NCBI RefSeq assembly: GCF_001661965.1
Contig: NZ_LYWZ01000022.1
Coordinates: forward strand, 62,001 to 126,000
Reading direction: 5' to 3'
Source of the DNA: Croceicoccus mobilis
GTDB taxonomy: Bacteria; Pseudomonadota; Alphaproteobacteria; Sphingomonadales; Sphingomonadaceae
DNA length: 64,000 nucleotides
Part shown: piece by piece, positions 1 through 9,031 of the stretch
How positions within the stretch are numbered: the first letter of the stretch is position 1
How the letters are laid out: each line of letters starts with the position of its first letter
Notes under the pieces: generated by a model
What the model saw: only the letters and a program-made list of their open reading frames with translations
The model's database searches: none
Told to the model about the DNA's origin: nothing
Program-made: the position numbers and the translations under genes

Positions 1-1504
1 CGATCGGCTGGTCCTGTGCGTCCAGCACGCGCGCGTTACGATCGGTCTTGATCCCGCCATTAGTGCCAAGATCGCCCGGCCTGATCACCGCGGCCCAGAA
101 CGGCGCATGGACAATCTCACCCAGGCTGGGGTTCGGGCCATGCGCCGGATCGGCCCAATAGCGGTCGTAATCGGTGTCGCCGCGCCCGAAATCAGCATCC
201 TTGCCGCTGCGCGCGAAGCTGTTGAAACGGCTTACCGTCGCTTCGAGCACCGCGGGATCGAGCCCGCATTCACGCGCGAGATCGGCAATTGTCGCCGCCT
301 GTTTCAGGAAGCCATTGGCCATCATCTCGCGGCGGATCGCCTTGTCCGAAAGCTCGGCGAAAATATAGCGTTTGAGGAATCTGCCATCCATGATCAGCCA
401 GTGGCGCTCATCGCTGGCGCCATGCTCGTGCATGGTCTTGCCCGTGGTCATGTAGGAGCGGGCCTCGTTCATATAACGCTGCCCCTTTGCATCGACGATG
501 ATGCTGCCCGGAAGCGCGCGCAGGCCAAGGGCAAGACCGTTCTGCTGCTCGCTCACCTGGATCGAGGGCATCCACCAGCAATCGTCGGTCAGCTCGCTGG
601 CCGCCCCTGCCGCGGTTGCGAGCTGATAGGCATCGCCTTCGTCTTCCGCGATCGCATTGGTCCATGTCCGCTCGCGCCCCTGCAATTGCTTGCGCAGCCC
701 GGCATTGCGCGCGAACCCGCCAGCGGCAAGGAGGACGCCGGCTGGCGCATGAAGCTCTTCACGCCCGCCATCGCTCTCGATCACGGCGCCGGTCACTTTG
801 CCATGTTCAAGGGTCAGGTCGACCAGCCGTGTCGAGAGCCGCACCGGGATCTGCCGCGCATCGACGATGCGCATCAATGCCGCAGCCAGCGCGCGCCCAT
901 TGCCCAGAGGTCGCTTCCCCATCCAGCGGCGCAGGCGATAACCCGCCGCCGTCCCCGCCGCCTCCAGCAGCAGGCGCGGCGTGGTATATGCGCGGGTCAG
1001 CGAACCGAATTGCCCGCTGTGGATCGCCGGTATGTCGAGATCGGCCAGCCGCATCGTTTCAAAGCGTTCGCCCAAGGCTCGTCCGTCGAACGGCGCGGAT
1101 TCGATGGTCCGCCCCGCCCCGCTGCCCGGCACGCCGGGGTAGTAATCGGGATGATCGGTGATCCGGAACCAGCGAAACCCCTCATCCGCCAGCATCCGCG
1201 CCATCTGCACGGAATGTTCGAGAAATGCCTCTGCCTTGGCGATCTCGCGCTTATCCGCATCTGGCCCGATCAGCGTGCGGACATATTCCGCCGCCGCTTC
1301 GGGCGTATCCCCCGCGCCCTGCTGCTGCATCAGGTCGTTGCACGGAACCCAAAGCACCCCGCCCGATGTCGCGGTGGTGCCGCCCCAGCAATCGGCCTTT
1401 TCGATGATCAGCGGGCGCAGCCCGTTGAGGCTGGCCGTGATGGCCCCCAGCATGCCGGCCGCGCCCGAGCCGACGACCAAAAAATCGAAATCACTCTCCG
1501 CCAC
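1..1504 (-). CDS. FAD-dependent oxidoreductase, 3-ketosteroid dehydrogenase-like (3' end outside the window)
   Basis: The gene runs off the left edge, so about 501 N-terminal residues are visible. Reading starts at a GTG (1504-1502) just before the dinucleotide-binding segment FDFLVVGSGAAGMLGA, followed by a long GG-rich flavin-binding stretch (EKADCWGGTTATSGGVLWVP). A second glycine motif (GDLGTNGGIKTD) lies near the visible end. This layout is that of the fumarate reductase/KstD flavoprotein superfamily, which includes 3-ketosteroid-delta-1-dehydrogenases and other FAD-dependent dehydrogenases. The exact substrate cannot be told from sequence alone, and no steroid catabolism genes are next to it. 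The opposite strand is also open here over about 480 codons, but that reading has no recognisable domain and I treat it as a shadow. Confidence 0.8.
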   Translation of the reverse strand, partial: MAESDFDFLVVGSGAAGMLGAITASLNGLRPLIIEKADCWGGTTATSGGVLWVPCNDLMQQQGAGDTPEAAAEYVRTLIGPDADKREIAKAEAFLEHSVQMARMLADEGFRWFRITDHPDYYPGVPGSGAGRTIESAPFDGRALGERFETMRLADLDIPAIHSGQFGSLTRAYTTPRLLLEAAGTAAGYRLRRWMGKRPLGNGRALAAALMRIVDARQIPVRLSTRLVDLTLEHGKVTGAVIESDGGREELHAPAGVLLAAGGFARNAGLRKQLQGRERTWTNAIAEDEGDAYQLATAAGAASELTDDCWWMPSIQVSEQQNGLALGLRALPGSIIVDAKGQRYMNEARSYMTTGKTMHEHGASDERHWLIMDGRFLKRYIFAELSDKAIRREMMANGFLKQAATIADLARECGLDPAVLEATVSRFNSFARSGKDADFGRGDTDYDRYWADPAHGPNPSLGEIVHAPFWAAVIRPGDLGTNGGIKTDRNARVLDAQDQPI

Positions 1505-1707
1505 GTTCCCACCCCGCCTTTATCGCAACCCTCTCCGGGCAGAGGCTAGGACCCGATTCGCATGGCATCGACCCTCACTTGTGTGAGGCTGACGCGCGAT
1601 GGTTGCGGGCAGGGTGACGTCATCTCGGCTCGGTTTGCGCCAGATCAAGGTGCGCGCGGCGCGCGGCGCTATCCTGATCGCATCAACCTGAACGGGAGGC
1701 GCCATCC

Positions 1708-1962
1708 ATGTCGCAGCATACACCCAATGAACTGACGAAAATCTTCGCCCGCGACCGCGAACTGGTCACGCGGCTAAAGCAGGAAGACGCCCATTTCGCG
1801 CGGCTGGCCGAGGAATATCACGAGGTGAACCGCGAAGTGCACCGGATCGAGGCCGAGACCGAAGCCGCCAGCGACGAGCGGACCGAGGCGGCGAAGAAGA
1901 AGCGGCTGGCGCTGCTTGACGAAATCACGGCGCTGGTGACGCGGGCGCGGGCTGCGGTTTGA
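1708..1962 (+). CDS. DUF465/YdcH-like small coiled-coil protein
   Basis: An 84-residue, highly charged protein predicted to be almost entirely helical. The pattern LTKIFARDRELVTRLKQEDA, a short heptad-rich centre and an ALLDEI-type C-terminal helix match the DUF465 (YdcH) family, whose biochemical role is not established. A good ribosome binding site (GGGAGGCG) precedes the ATG. It stands alone, divergent from the flavoprotein on its left and convergent with lepA on its right. The following 150 bp (1963-2112) hold only short GC hairpins such as GGGCC-TTT-GGCCC at 2037-2049 and no gene. Confidence 0.8.
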   Translation: MSQHTPNELTKIFARDRELVTRLKQEDAHFARLAEEYHEVNREVHRIEAETEAASDERTEAAKKKRLALLDEITALVTRARAAV

Positions 1963-2112
1963 TCGTCGGCGGCGGCTTGATGTTGGGCGCTGGGGCTTCG
2001 GCAAAGCCGCGGCCCTGACGTCGAACGGCTCGCTTTGGGCCTTTGGCCCTTGCGGCCGCCGGCCGGAGTAACCGGCGCTCGCTTCCAGCGCTTTCGCGCT
2101 AGGCGCGGGCCG

Positions 2113-3933
2113 TCACTCCTCACCCATCCGCAGCGCGGCGATGAACGCCTCCTGCGGGATCGATACATTGCCGTATTCGCGCATCCGCGCCTTGCCCTTC
2201 TTCTGCTTGTCGAGCAGCTTCTTCTTACGCGAGATATCGCCGCCATAGCACTTGGCGGTCACGTCCTTGCGAAGCGCGGCGATGGTCTCGCGCGCGATGA
2301 CCTTGCCGCCGATGGCCGCCTGGATCGGGATCTTGAAGAGGTGACGCGGGATCAGGTCCTTCAGCCGCTCGCACATGCCGCGCCCGCGTGCTTCGGCGAC
2401 GGAGCGGTGGACGATCAGCGACAGCGCATCGACCGGCTCGTTATTGACGAGGACGTTCATCTTGACGAGATCGCCCTCGCGCAGGCCGATCTGTTCATAG
2501 TCGAAGCTGGCATAGCCCCGGCTGATCGACTTCAAACGGTCGTAGAAATCGAACACCACTTCATTGAGCGGCAGTTCATATGTCACCTGCGCACGCCCGC
2601 CGACATAGGTGAGGTCGACCTGGATGCCGCGCCGGTCCTGACACAGCTTCAAGATCGCGCCGAGATATTCGTCGGGCGTGTAGATCACCGCCTTGATCCA
2701 CGGCTCCTCGATCGATTCGATGCGGTTGACGTCGGGGTAATCGGCCGGGTTGTGCAGATAAAGCTCGCGCGCCTCATCCGTGCGCGAGGCGGAAAGCTGC
2801 AGGCGATAGACCACCGACGGCGCCGTGGTGATGAGGTCGAGGTCATATTCGCGGCTCAGCCGCTCCTGAATGATCTCAAGATGCAAGAGGCCAAGGAACC
2901 CGCAGCGGAAACCGAAGCCCAGCGCCGCGCTCGTCTCCATCTCATAGCTGAAGCTGGCGTCGTTCAGGCGCAGCTTGCCGATCGAATCGCGCAGTTTCTC
3001 GAAATCGGCGGCATCGACCGGGAAGAGACCGCAGAACACCACCGGCTGCACTTCCTTATAGCCGGGCAATGCCTCGACAGCGCCGCCTTTTACCGTGGTG
3101 ATGGTGTCGCCGACCTTGGCCTGCTCGACTTCCTTGATCTGCGCGGTGATGAAACCGATCTCGCCGGGGCCGAGTTCAGGGAGCTGCTCGATCTTGGGCC
3201 GCATGCAGCCGACACGGTCGACCAGATGGGTCGTGCCGCCCTGCATGAACTTGATGTTGTCGCCTTTTTTCATGACGCCATCGATGACGCGCACAAGAAT
3301 GACGACGCCCAGATACGGATCGTACCAGCTGTCGACCAGCAGCGCCTTCAGCGGCTTGGTGCGGTCGCCGCCCGGCGGCGGAATGCGGGTGACGATGGCT
3401 TCCAGCGTCTCCTCGATGCCGATACCTGATTTCGCGCTCGCCAGCACGGCGTCATGCGCCTCGATGCCGATGATGTCCTCGATCTCGGCCTTGACCTTGT
3501 CGGGTTCGGCGGCGGGCAGGTCGATCTTGTTGATGACGGGCACGATCTCGTGATCATGCTCGATCGACTGATAGACGTTCGCAAGCGTCTGTGCTTCCAC
3601 GCCCTGCGCCGCGTCGACCACCAGCAGCGCGCCTTCGCAGGCGGCAAGGGAGCGGCTGACTTCATAGGCGAAGTCGACGTGGCCGGGCGTGTCCATCAGG
3701 TTGAGCTGATAGGTCTTGCCGTCCTTCGCCGTGTAATTCAGGCGCACGGTCTGCGCCTTGATCGTGATGCCGCGCTCGCGCTCGATGTCCATGTTGTCGA
3801 GCACCTGCTCGCTCATCTCGCGGTCGGTCAGCCCGCCGGTGAACTGGATCAGCCGGTCGGCCAGTGTCGACTTGCCATGGTCGATGTGCGCGATGATCGA
3901 GAAATTACGGATGGTGGAAAGGTCGGTGCTCAT
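2113..3933 (-). CDS. lepA: Elongation factor 4 (LepA), ribosome-associated GTPase
   Basis: A 606-residue protein of normal family length. The N-terminal GTPase domain has the P-loop [14 protein letters not shown], the switch region [21 protein letters not shown] and NKIDLP. EF-G-like domains follow, and the C-terminal domain specific to LepA ends near [20 protein letters not shown]. LepA binds the ribosome and influences elongation and initiation, especially under stress; it is widely conserved but usually dispensable. The ATG used gives the standard N-terminus ([16 protein letters not shown]). It is transcribed alone, head to head with the hydrolase at 4082. Confidence 0.98.
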   Translation of the reverse strand: MSTDLSTIRNFSIIAHIDHGKSTLADRLIQFTGGLTDREMSEQVLDNMDIERERGITIKAQTVRLNYTAKDGKTYQLNLMDTPGHVDFAYEVSRSLAACEGALLVVDAAQGVEAQTLANVYQSIEHDHEIVPVINKIDLPAAEPDKVKAEIEDIIGIEAHDAVLASAKSGIGIEETLEAIVTRIPPPGGDRTKPLKALLVDSWYDPYLGVVILVRVIDGVMKKGDNIKFMQGGTTHLVDRVGCMRPKIEQLPELGPGEIGFITAQIKEVEQAKVGDTITTVKGGAVEALPGYKEVQPVVFCGLFPVDAADFEKLRDSIGKLRLNDASFSYEMETSAALGFGFRCGFLGLLHLEIIQERLSREYDLDLITTAPSVVYRLQLSASRTDEARELYLHNPADYPDVNRIESIEEPWIKAVIYTPDEYLGAILKLCQDRRGIQVDLTYVGGRAQVTYELPLNEVVFDFYDRLKSISRGYASFDYEQIGLREGDLVKMNVLVNNEPVDALSLIVHRSVAEARGRGMCERLKDLIPRHLFKIPIQAAIGGKVIARETIAALRKDVTAKCYGGDISRKKKLLDKQKKGKARMREYGNVSIPQEAFIAALRMGEE

Positions 3934-4081
3934 GTCAGCGCCGTTAGCAGCGCCTTTCGCCCCTGTCAGCAGGGATCACGCGCATGGCGCGCCCAGTTTG
4001 TCGCTTATCCTCGTCGGTAAGTCCCTATTGTCCCTAAGAACGCTGGGCAGCCCCGCCCCTGCGTGCTAGCGCGCCGGGGCA

Positions 4082-4930
4082 ATGAAGTTCACCTATCGCA
4101 AGATCAAGGTCGGCGCACTGACCCTGCGCGTGGCGCAGGCCGGCAATAATGGCAACAAGGCTTCCGCCCTGCCGCCACTGCTGCTTTTGAACGGCATCGG
4201 ATTCAACGCCGAGCTGATGGAACCGCTGGCCCGCGCGCTGGCGACGGACGAACATGGCGAATCCAATGGCCGCGCCATCGTTATCCCCGACATGCCCGGC
4301 TGCGGCGGGTCACCCGATCCTGCGGGCAACTGGCTGATGTATCGCCTCTCAGGCGCGATCAGCGAAATGATGGCGCAGCTTCATCCGGGGCGCAGCTTCG
4401 ACTGCCTCGGCTTTTCATGGGGCGGCGCGCTGGCGCAGCAGATCGCGGTGCAGGCTTCGCGCCGGGTGGAGCGGCTGATGCTGATCTCCACCACCTGCGG
4501 CCTGCCGGTGGCGCCGGCGAACCCGGACGTGGTGAAACGCCTGTTCGACCCGGAAGAATATGTCGATCCGCGCCGCCTCACATCGAATTTCATCGCGCTG
4601 CTCGAAGAAAGCGGCGCGGGCGCGGGGTTGATGAAGCGTTTCCGCTCGCCCACCCCGGCGGGCGTGGGCAATCAGCTGCTGGCGCTGACGGGCTGGTCCG
4701 TCGCCCCCATGCTGCCCTTCGTGCGGGTGCCGACGCTGCTGGTCGGCGTGGTTGACGATGCGGTCGTGCCCTTTGCCCACCATCACATGCTTACCTGCCT
4801 GATGCCGCATGCCAGCGTATTGAATGTCGGGTCGGGCGGGCATTTGACCTCGCTTGCCAGCCCGGAAAAGATCGCGCCCGATATGCGCCGTTTCCTTGCC
4901 GGCGAAAGCGTGGCGCGCGGGCGGGCCTGA
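4082..4930 (+). CDS. Alpha/beta hydrolase, PhaZ-like (poly-hydroxyalkanoate depolymerase family)
   Basis: A 282-residue cytoplasmic alpha/beta-hydrolase. The nucleophile elbow is GFSWGGALAQQ with Ser at about residue 112. An acid residue follows at about 225 (VGVVDDAVVP) and the catalytic His at about 254 (GSGGHLTS), so the triad looks complete. The elbow followed by ALAQQ and the MPGCGGSPDP segment resemble intracellular medium-chain PHA depolymerases (PhaZ) of pseudomonads. No PHA synthase or phasin gene lies in the window, so another ester substrate is possible. The gene lies 75 bp upstream of an FprA-type reductase on the same strand. Confidence 0.7.
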   Translation: MKFTYRKIKVGALTLRVAQAGNNGNKASALPPLLLLNGIGFNAELMEPLARALATDEHGESNGRAIVIPDMPGCGGSPDPAGNWLMYRLSGAISEMMAQLHPGRSFDCLGFSWGGALAQQIAVQASRRVERLMLISTTCGLPVAPANPDVVKRLFDPEEYVDPRRLTSNFIALLEESGAGAGLMKRFRSPTPAGVGNQLLALTGWSVAPMLPFVRVPTLLVGVVDDAVVPFAHHHMLTCLMPHASVLNVGSGGHLTSLASPEKIAPDMRRFLAGESVARGRA

Positions 4931-5005
4931 AAGGGCCAAGGTTTCCCCTTTTCATTTGGGCGCAGCGCACTAGCCTGTCCGTAAAGGCACAGGAGAGAAG
5001 AGCAT

Positions 5006-6310
5006 ATGCGTCACCTCGCCATCGTGGGTTCGGGACCTGCCGGCTATTACACGGCGGAGGCCGCCGCCAAGCAATGGGGCGAGGATGTGCGCGTCGACGT
5101 GTTCGACATGCTGCCCGTCCCCTATGGCCTGATCCGCACCGGGGTCGCGCCCGATCACCAGTCGATCAAGGCGGTGTCGCGCCGCTATGAAAAGACGGCG
5201 CTGTCAGACAATGTCCGCTTCGTCGGCAATGTCTGCATCGGCGAGGATGTAACCCTCGACGAATTGCGCGTTCTTTACGATGCGGTCGTGCTGGCGACCG
5301 GCGCGCCGCATGACCGGCCGCTGGGGATAGAGGGTGCGGACCTGCCCGGCGTCTATGGCAGCGCCGAATTCGTCGGCTGGTATAATGGCCACCCCAATCA
5401 CGCCGATCTCGATCCCGATGTGCTGGGCAAGCGGGCCGTGGTGATCGGCAATGGCAATGTCGCATTGGACATCGCGCGCATATTGTCGAAAACGGCGGAG
5501 GAGTTCGCAGGCTCGGACATCGTCGCCCACGCGCTCGACATATTGAAAACCTCGAAGCTGGAGGAGATCGTGATCCTGGGCCGCCGCGGCCCGCACCAGA
5601 TCGCGATGACGCCCAAGGAACTGGGCGAGCTGGCGCAGCTTGAGCGTGCGGCCCCGCTGGTGGAAAATTCCGACCTGCCGCCGGAAAGCGAGGACGAGGC
5701 GCTGGAGCCGGGGCAGAGGAAATCGGTTCAGCTGCTGCGCGATTTCGCAGCGGCGAAACCGGACAAGCCGCTGACCATCCATTTCGATTTCTTCGCCCGC
5801 CCGAAACAGATCAGCGGCGACGGAACGGTTCAGGCCGTGGAGGTCGAGCGGACCGAGGTGATCGATGGCAAGGTCGGTGGAACGGGCGAGACCTATACCC
5901 TGCCCTGTTCGCTGGTGGTCGCCGCCATCGGCTATCGCAGCGCGCCCATCCCGGGCGTTCCCTTCGACGAGAAATCGGGCCGCTTCGCGAGCGAGGATGG
6001 GCGAATACTGCCGGGCCTGTATTGTGTCGGCTGGGCGCGGCGCGGCCCCACGGGCACCATCGGCACCAACAAGCCCGACGGCTTTGGCATTATCGAAAAG
6101 GTCGCCGCCGACATGGCGGCAGGCGTTCTGGGCGGTGAGGACAAGCCGGGCCGCCCCGGTTTCGATGCGCTTGCCGAAAAGCGCGGGATCGACATCGTCA
6201 CTTTCCGCGACTGGCAAAAGATCGAGGAAGCCGAGATTGCCGCGGCGCGATCGGGCGCCCCGCGCGAGAAATTCACCATTGTCGAGGAAATGATCCGCGC
6301 CGGGCGTTAA
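5006..6310 (+). CDS. Ferredoxin/adrenodoxin-type NADP+ reductase (FprA family)
   Basis: A 434-residue flavoprotein. The N-terminal FAD site reads MRHLAIVGSGPAGYYTAEAA, followed by the family signature MLPVPYGLIRTGVAPDH. The NADPH-binding glycine motif is VVIGNGNVALDIARIL, and the C-terminal segment GWARRGPTGTIGTNKPDG is typical of adrenodoxin reductase, mycobacterial FprA and the related eukaryotic mitochondrial enzymes. The expected role is hydride transfer from NADPH to a ferredoxin that feeds cytochrome P450s or other acceptors; no P450 or ferredoxin gene is nearby. An AGGAGAG ribosome binding site precedes the ATG. Confidence 0.88.
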   Translation: MRHLAIVGSGPAGYYTAEAAAKQWGEDVRVDVFDMLPVPYGLIRTGVAPDHQSIKAVSRRYEKTALSDNVRFVGNVCIGEDVTLDELRVLYDAVVLATGAPHDRPLGIEGADLPGVYGSAEFVGWYNGHPNHADLDPDVLGKRAVVIGNGNVALDIARILSKTAEEFAGSDIVAHALDILKTSKLEEIVILGRRGPHQIAMTPKELGELAQLERAAPLVENSDLPPESEDEALEPGQRKSVQLLRDFAAAKPDKPLTIHFDFFARPKQISGDGTVQAVEVERTEVIDGKVGGTGETYTLPCSLVVAAIGYRSAPIPGVPFDEKSGRFASEDGRILPGLYCVGWARRGPTGTIGTNKPDGFGIIEKVAADMAAGVLGGEDKPGRPGFDALAEKRGIDIVTFRDWQKIEEAEIAAARSGAPREKFTIVEEMIRAGR

Positions 6311-6346
6311 GCCCGGTGCAGATCAAGGCCTCGGAATTATCGGCTG

Positions 6347-6730
6347 TCAGCGGCTCGCTTCGGTACCCGGCGCTGCCTGTGCGCGCATACCGCTCAGCGT
6401 GGTTTCCACGCGCTGGCCAAAGCTGTTCGCCTGCGGTCCACACAGCTTGTTCGCCTCATCGACATCGCCCAGCAGCGACTGAAGGGTCTGCGGGTTGATC
6501 TTGGTCTCGATCTTGCCGCCGGTCGATTTTTCATAGCGGCCCGCGAAATAGGCCATCATGAAGCCGAGCGCGTTCTTCTTGCCTTCGTCCTGCTCCTGCG
6601 CGCTGGCGACCATCGCCCACGCGGTGCAGCGCAGATCGGGATCGACGGCGCCCTGCGCCATGGCGGGGGCGGCAAAGCCACCGGCCAGCGTGGCGAAAGC
6701 GGCGATGGAAAGGGCGGTCTTCTTCATCAT
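6347..6730 (-). CDS. Secreted hypothetical protein with cleavable signal peptide
   Basis: A 127-residue protein starting MMKKTALSIAAFATLAGG and with a likely signal-peptidase I site after AMAQ, so it is probably periplasmic. The start at 6730 (or the next ATG at 6727) is chosen because GGAG lies just upstream; a longer in-frame reading to 6823 would bury the signal peptide. Two cysteines (DLRCTAWAM and NKLCGPQ) could form a disulfide. The mature part is short, polar and helical. I recognise no characterised family. It is convergent with the reductase at 5006 and sits downstream of dnaN on the same strand. Confidence 0.65.
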   Translation of the reverse strand: MMKKTALSIAAFATLAGGFAAPAMAQGAVDPDLRCTAWAMVASAQEQDEGKKNALGFMMAYFAGRYEKSTGGKIETKINPQTLQSLLGDVDEANKLCGPQANSFGQRVETTLSGMRAQAAPGTEASR

Positions 6731-6898
6731 GTTCTCCGAATTCAATGTGGGCGCGCCCATGGGACAGGCCCGCCGCGCGATCAAGCGCAGTCGAACCGCC
6801 CCTTGGACGAGTCGGGCTTTCACTGGGATGAAGCAGTCGACAGGAAGCCTTGGAAAACGGACAGCGCGTGTCTGTTTTCCGCGCGCCTTTCCCGCGTT

Positions 6899-8035
6899 CT
6901 AGACCCGCATGGGCATCAGCACATAGAGCGCGGGGCTCTGCGCGTTCTGCCGGATCAGCGTCGGAGCGCCCGCATCGGCGAGATGCAGTTCGACATTGTC
7001 GCCCTCGATCTGGGCGAGGATGTCCTTGAGATAATTGGCGTTGAAGCCGATCTCCAGACCTTCCGCGCCGTAATCGGCGGCAATTTCCTCGGCCGCGGTG
7101 CCATTGTCGGGGCTGGTGACCGACAGCGTCACGCGGTCGGTATCGAGCGCCATCTTAACAGCGCGGGTCTTTTCCGTGGCGATCGTCGCCACGCGGTCGA
7201 CGCCGGCGAAAAAGCTCTTGGGATCGACCTTCAGCAGCTTGTCGTTCCCGGTCGGGATGACGCGGCTGTAATCGGGGAAGGTGCCATCGATCAGCTTGCT
7301 GGTAAGCACGATGCCCGATTCGCCGCCCAGCGTGAAACGGATCTTCGATGCCGACAGGTCGATCGAGACATTGGTGTCGAGCGCCTCTTCAAGCAGCTTG
7401 CGAAGCTCTGCCACACATTTGCGCGGCACGATCACGTCGGGCATGCCCTCTGCCCCGTCGGGACGCGGCAGGGTAAAGCGCGCAAGGCGGTGACCGTCGG
7501 TCGCAGCGGCCTTGAGCACGGGCGAACCGTTGGGGCCATCCTCTGCCACGTGCAGGAAGATGCCGTTGAGGTAATAGCGCGTCTCTTCGGTGCTGATCGC
7601 GAAACGCGTGCGGTCGATCATCTGCGCCAGCGTTGCGGCCGGAACCTCGAACGTGGTCGGCAGGTCGCCCTCAACGATCACGGGGAAATCGTCACGCGGC
7701 AACGTCGGCAGCTGGAAACGGCTGCGGCCTGCCTTGACGATCATGCGGTTCTCGCTCGTCTCCAGGCTCACCTGCGAACCGTCGGGCAGCTTCCTCGCAA
7801 TGTCGAACAGGAGATGGGCCGAAACGGTGATCGCGCCCGCACCTTCCACCGAAGCGGCGGGCATGGTTTCTACCACCTGCAGGTCGAGGTCGGTCGCCAT
7901 CAGGCGCACGCGGCCATCGGCCAGCGCCTCGATCAGCACGTTCGACAGGATCGGGATCGTGTTGCGGCGTTCCACCACCGACTGCACATGCGAAAGACTG
8001 TGCAGCAGGGTTGCCCGTTCGATCGTCGCCTTCAT
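6899..8035 (-). CDS. dnaN: DNA polymerase III beta sliding clamp
   Basis: A 378-residue clamp subunit that encircles DNA and tethers polymerase III and other repair proteins. The start is set by the conserved N-terminus MKATIERATLLHSLSHVQSV preceded by a GGGGGA ribosome binding site. The frame stays open 72 codons further upstream, but that extension is not clamp-like. Family landmarks include VERRNTIPILSNVLI, an RYYLNGIFLH segment, and the conserved C-terminus PALYVLMPMRV. Neither dnaA nor recF is adjacent. The divergent spacer upstream carries a possible LexA-type box. Confidence 0.97.
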   Translation of the reverse strand: MKATIERATLLHSLSHVQSVVERRNTIPILSNVLIEALADGRVRLMATDLDLQVVETMPAASVEGAGAITVSAHLLFDIARKLPDGSQVSLETSENRMIVKAGRSRFQLPTLPRDDFPVIVEGDLPTTFEVPAATLAQMIDRTRFAISTEETRYYLNGIFLHVAEDGPNGSPVLKAAATDGHRLARFTLPRPDGAEGMPDVIVPRKCVAELRKLLEEALDTNVSIDLSASKIRFTLGGESGIVLTSKLIDGTFPDYSRVIPTGNDKLLKVDPKSFFAGVDRVATIATEKTRAVKMALDTDRVTLSVTSPDNGTAAEEIAADYGAEGLEIGFNANYLKDILAQIEGDNVELHLADAGAPTLIRQNAQSPALYVLMPMRV

Positions 8036-8383
8036 TTCAATCAGATCCCCCAGCGGTCCTGAAGCGCGGACCAAGAGAGCCCGGCGGAGAACGCATGGAA
8101 TCCGACCGGGCGAGAATTTCGGTCGAACTTTCCTAGCGGATGAGTGCTTGCGAACAAGGCGAACGAAGCGCGAACGTCTCGATTCTGGGGATAAAACCGG
8201 TGATAGGAGGGCGGTCTTTATAAAGATGTCCGGCATCTCGAAACGGAACACGGCCTCTCGACCGAGCTTTGGTAGAGATCGGACAAAGTAATCATGGTAA
8301 ATTTGGCGCTAAGCGTGCCTGACAAGAAACCTGCAAGGTGATGCGTCCAGACTTACCCTCAAGCAACAGAGGGAAGCTTACCC
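8036..8383. other. 348-bp divergent intergenic region between dnaN and a lipoprotein gene
   Basis: No convincing gene is seen. The half nearer the lipoprotein gene is AT-richer than the surroundings and probably carries its promoter. Visible elements are a 12-bp palindrome TCTTTATAAAGA at 8215-8226 and a GAAC-N7-GAAC element at 8161-8175. The dnaN reading frame is open through 8251 but shows no clamp similarity there. Confidence 0.5.
8161..8175 (-). promoter_or_regulatory. Candidate LexA (SOS) box upstream of dnaN
   Basis: Read on the dnaN strand the site is GTTC-GCGCTTC-GTTC, which matches the alphaproteobacterial LexA consensus GTTC-N7-GTTC. A third GTTC follows after five more bases. It lies about 126 bp upstream of the dnaN start. 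With eight fixed bases and two strands, about two such matches are expected by chance in 64 kb, so this is only a candidate. Confidence 0.3.
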
Positions 8384-8905
8384 ATGAAGATCACCGCTCG
8401 TAAAACTGTCCTTGCCGCCGGTTCCGTCGCGCTGGCGATGACCCTTGGTGCATGCGCCCAGAATTCCGCGCCCGTCGCCGCCGTTTCGAAACCGCTGCCC
8501 GCACCCGTCGTGGCAAAGCCCGCACCCCAGCCCAAGCCGCTGGTCGTGCGCTACAAGGCGGAAGACGCGACCGTGTGGCGCCTGCGCTCGGGCCTCAATG
8601 TCGCGGCGCTCACCTGCAAGGGCAAGGGCCGCGTCGACGTGACGGCAGCCTATCGCGAGATGCTCGCCCGCCACCGGACCCTGCTCAAGACCGCCTATAA
8701 TTCCGAAGTGAAGAAATATGGCGCCTCGGCTTTCGACCGCCAGCAGACCCGCGTCTACAACGGCTTCTCGCAGCAGCAGTCGCCCGAAGATTTCTGCAAG
8801 GCGGCAGCGCAGGTCGCTTCGGAAGCGAACGAACTCGACTCGACCAAGCTCTATCCCGCGGCCCCGGTGCTGGTCGCCAAGCTGGAGCGTGGCCTGGGCG
8901 GCTGA
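8384..8905 (+). CDS. Putative lipoprotein of unknown function
   Basis: A 173-residue protein with an n-region MKITARK, a hydrophobic stretch and a lipobox MTLGAC with Cys at about residue 24. A proline- and alanine-rich linker (PLPAPVVAKPAPQPKPL) follows, which could span part of the periplasm. The C-terminal domain contains two cysteines (LTCKGKG and DFCKAA) and a helical segment around YREMLARHRTLLKTAYN. I recognise no characterised family. A good ribosome binding site (AGAGGGAAG) precedes the ATG. The gene is monocistronic, with a strong terminator just downstream. Confidence 0.7.
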   Translation: MKITARKTVLAAGSVALAMTLGACAQNSAPVAAVSKPLPAPVVAKPAPQPKPLVVRYKAEDATVWRLRSGLNVAALTCKGKGRVDVTAAYREMLARHRTLLKTAYNSEVKKYGASAFDRQQTRVYNGFSQQQSPEDFCKAAAQVASEANELDSTKLYPAAPVLVAKLERGLGG

Positions 8906-8964
8906 TCCGGACCGTTGGCGGACCGGCCTTCCTGACCGGCCGGTTCGTCATCCAGCCGTATAGA

Positions 8965-9003
8965 AAAAGGGCGCGGCGCACATCGGTGCAGCCGCGCCCT
9001 TTT
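8965..9003. terminator. Bidirectional intrinsic terminator between the lipoprotein gene and fabG
   Basis: A 13-bp perfect stem (AAAAGGGCGCGGC at 8965-8977 paired with GCCGCGCCCTTTT at 8991-9003) has a 13-nt loop that itself contains GCAC/GTGC. The A-run on one side and T-run on the other allow it to work for both converging genes. Confidence 0.9.
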
Positions 9004-9031
9004 CGTTTGGGTAACTGGTCCGGCGTGCGGA

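Noticed and set aside
107-1549. A 480-codon open frame on the plus strand
   Set aside because: It lies opposite the flavoprotein gene, has an Arg/Pro/Ala-rich product with no domain, and is explained by the GC-biased third positions of the real gene.
8036-8251. A 72-codon N-terminal extension of DnaN
   Set aside because: The conserved clamp N-terminus with a good ribosome binding site starts at 8035, and the extension has no clamp similarity.
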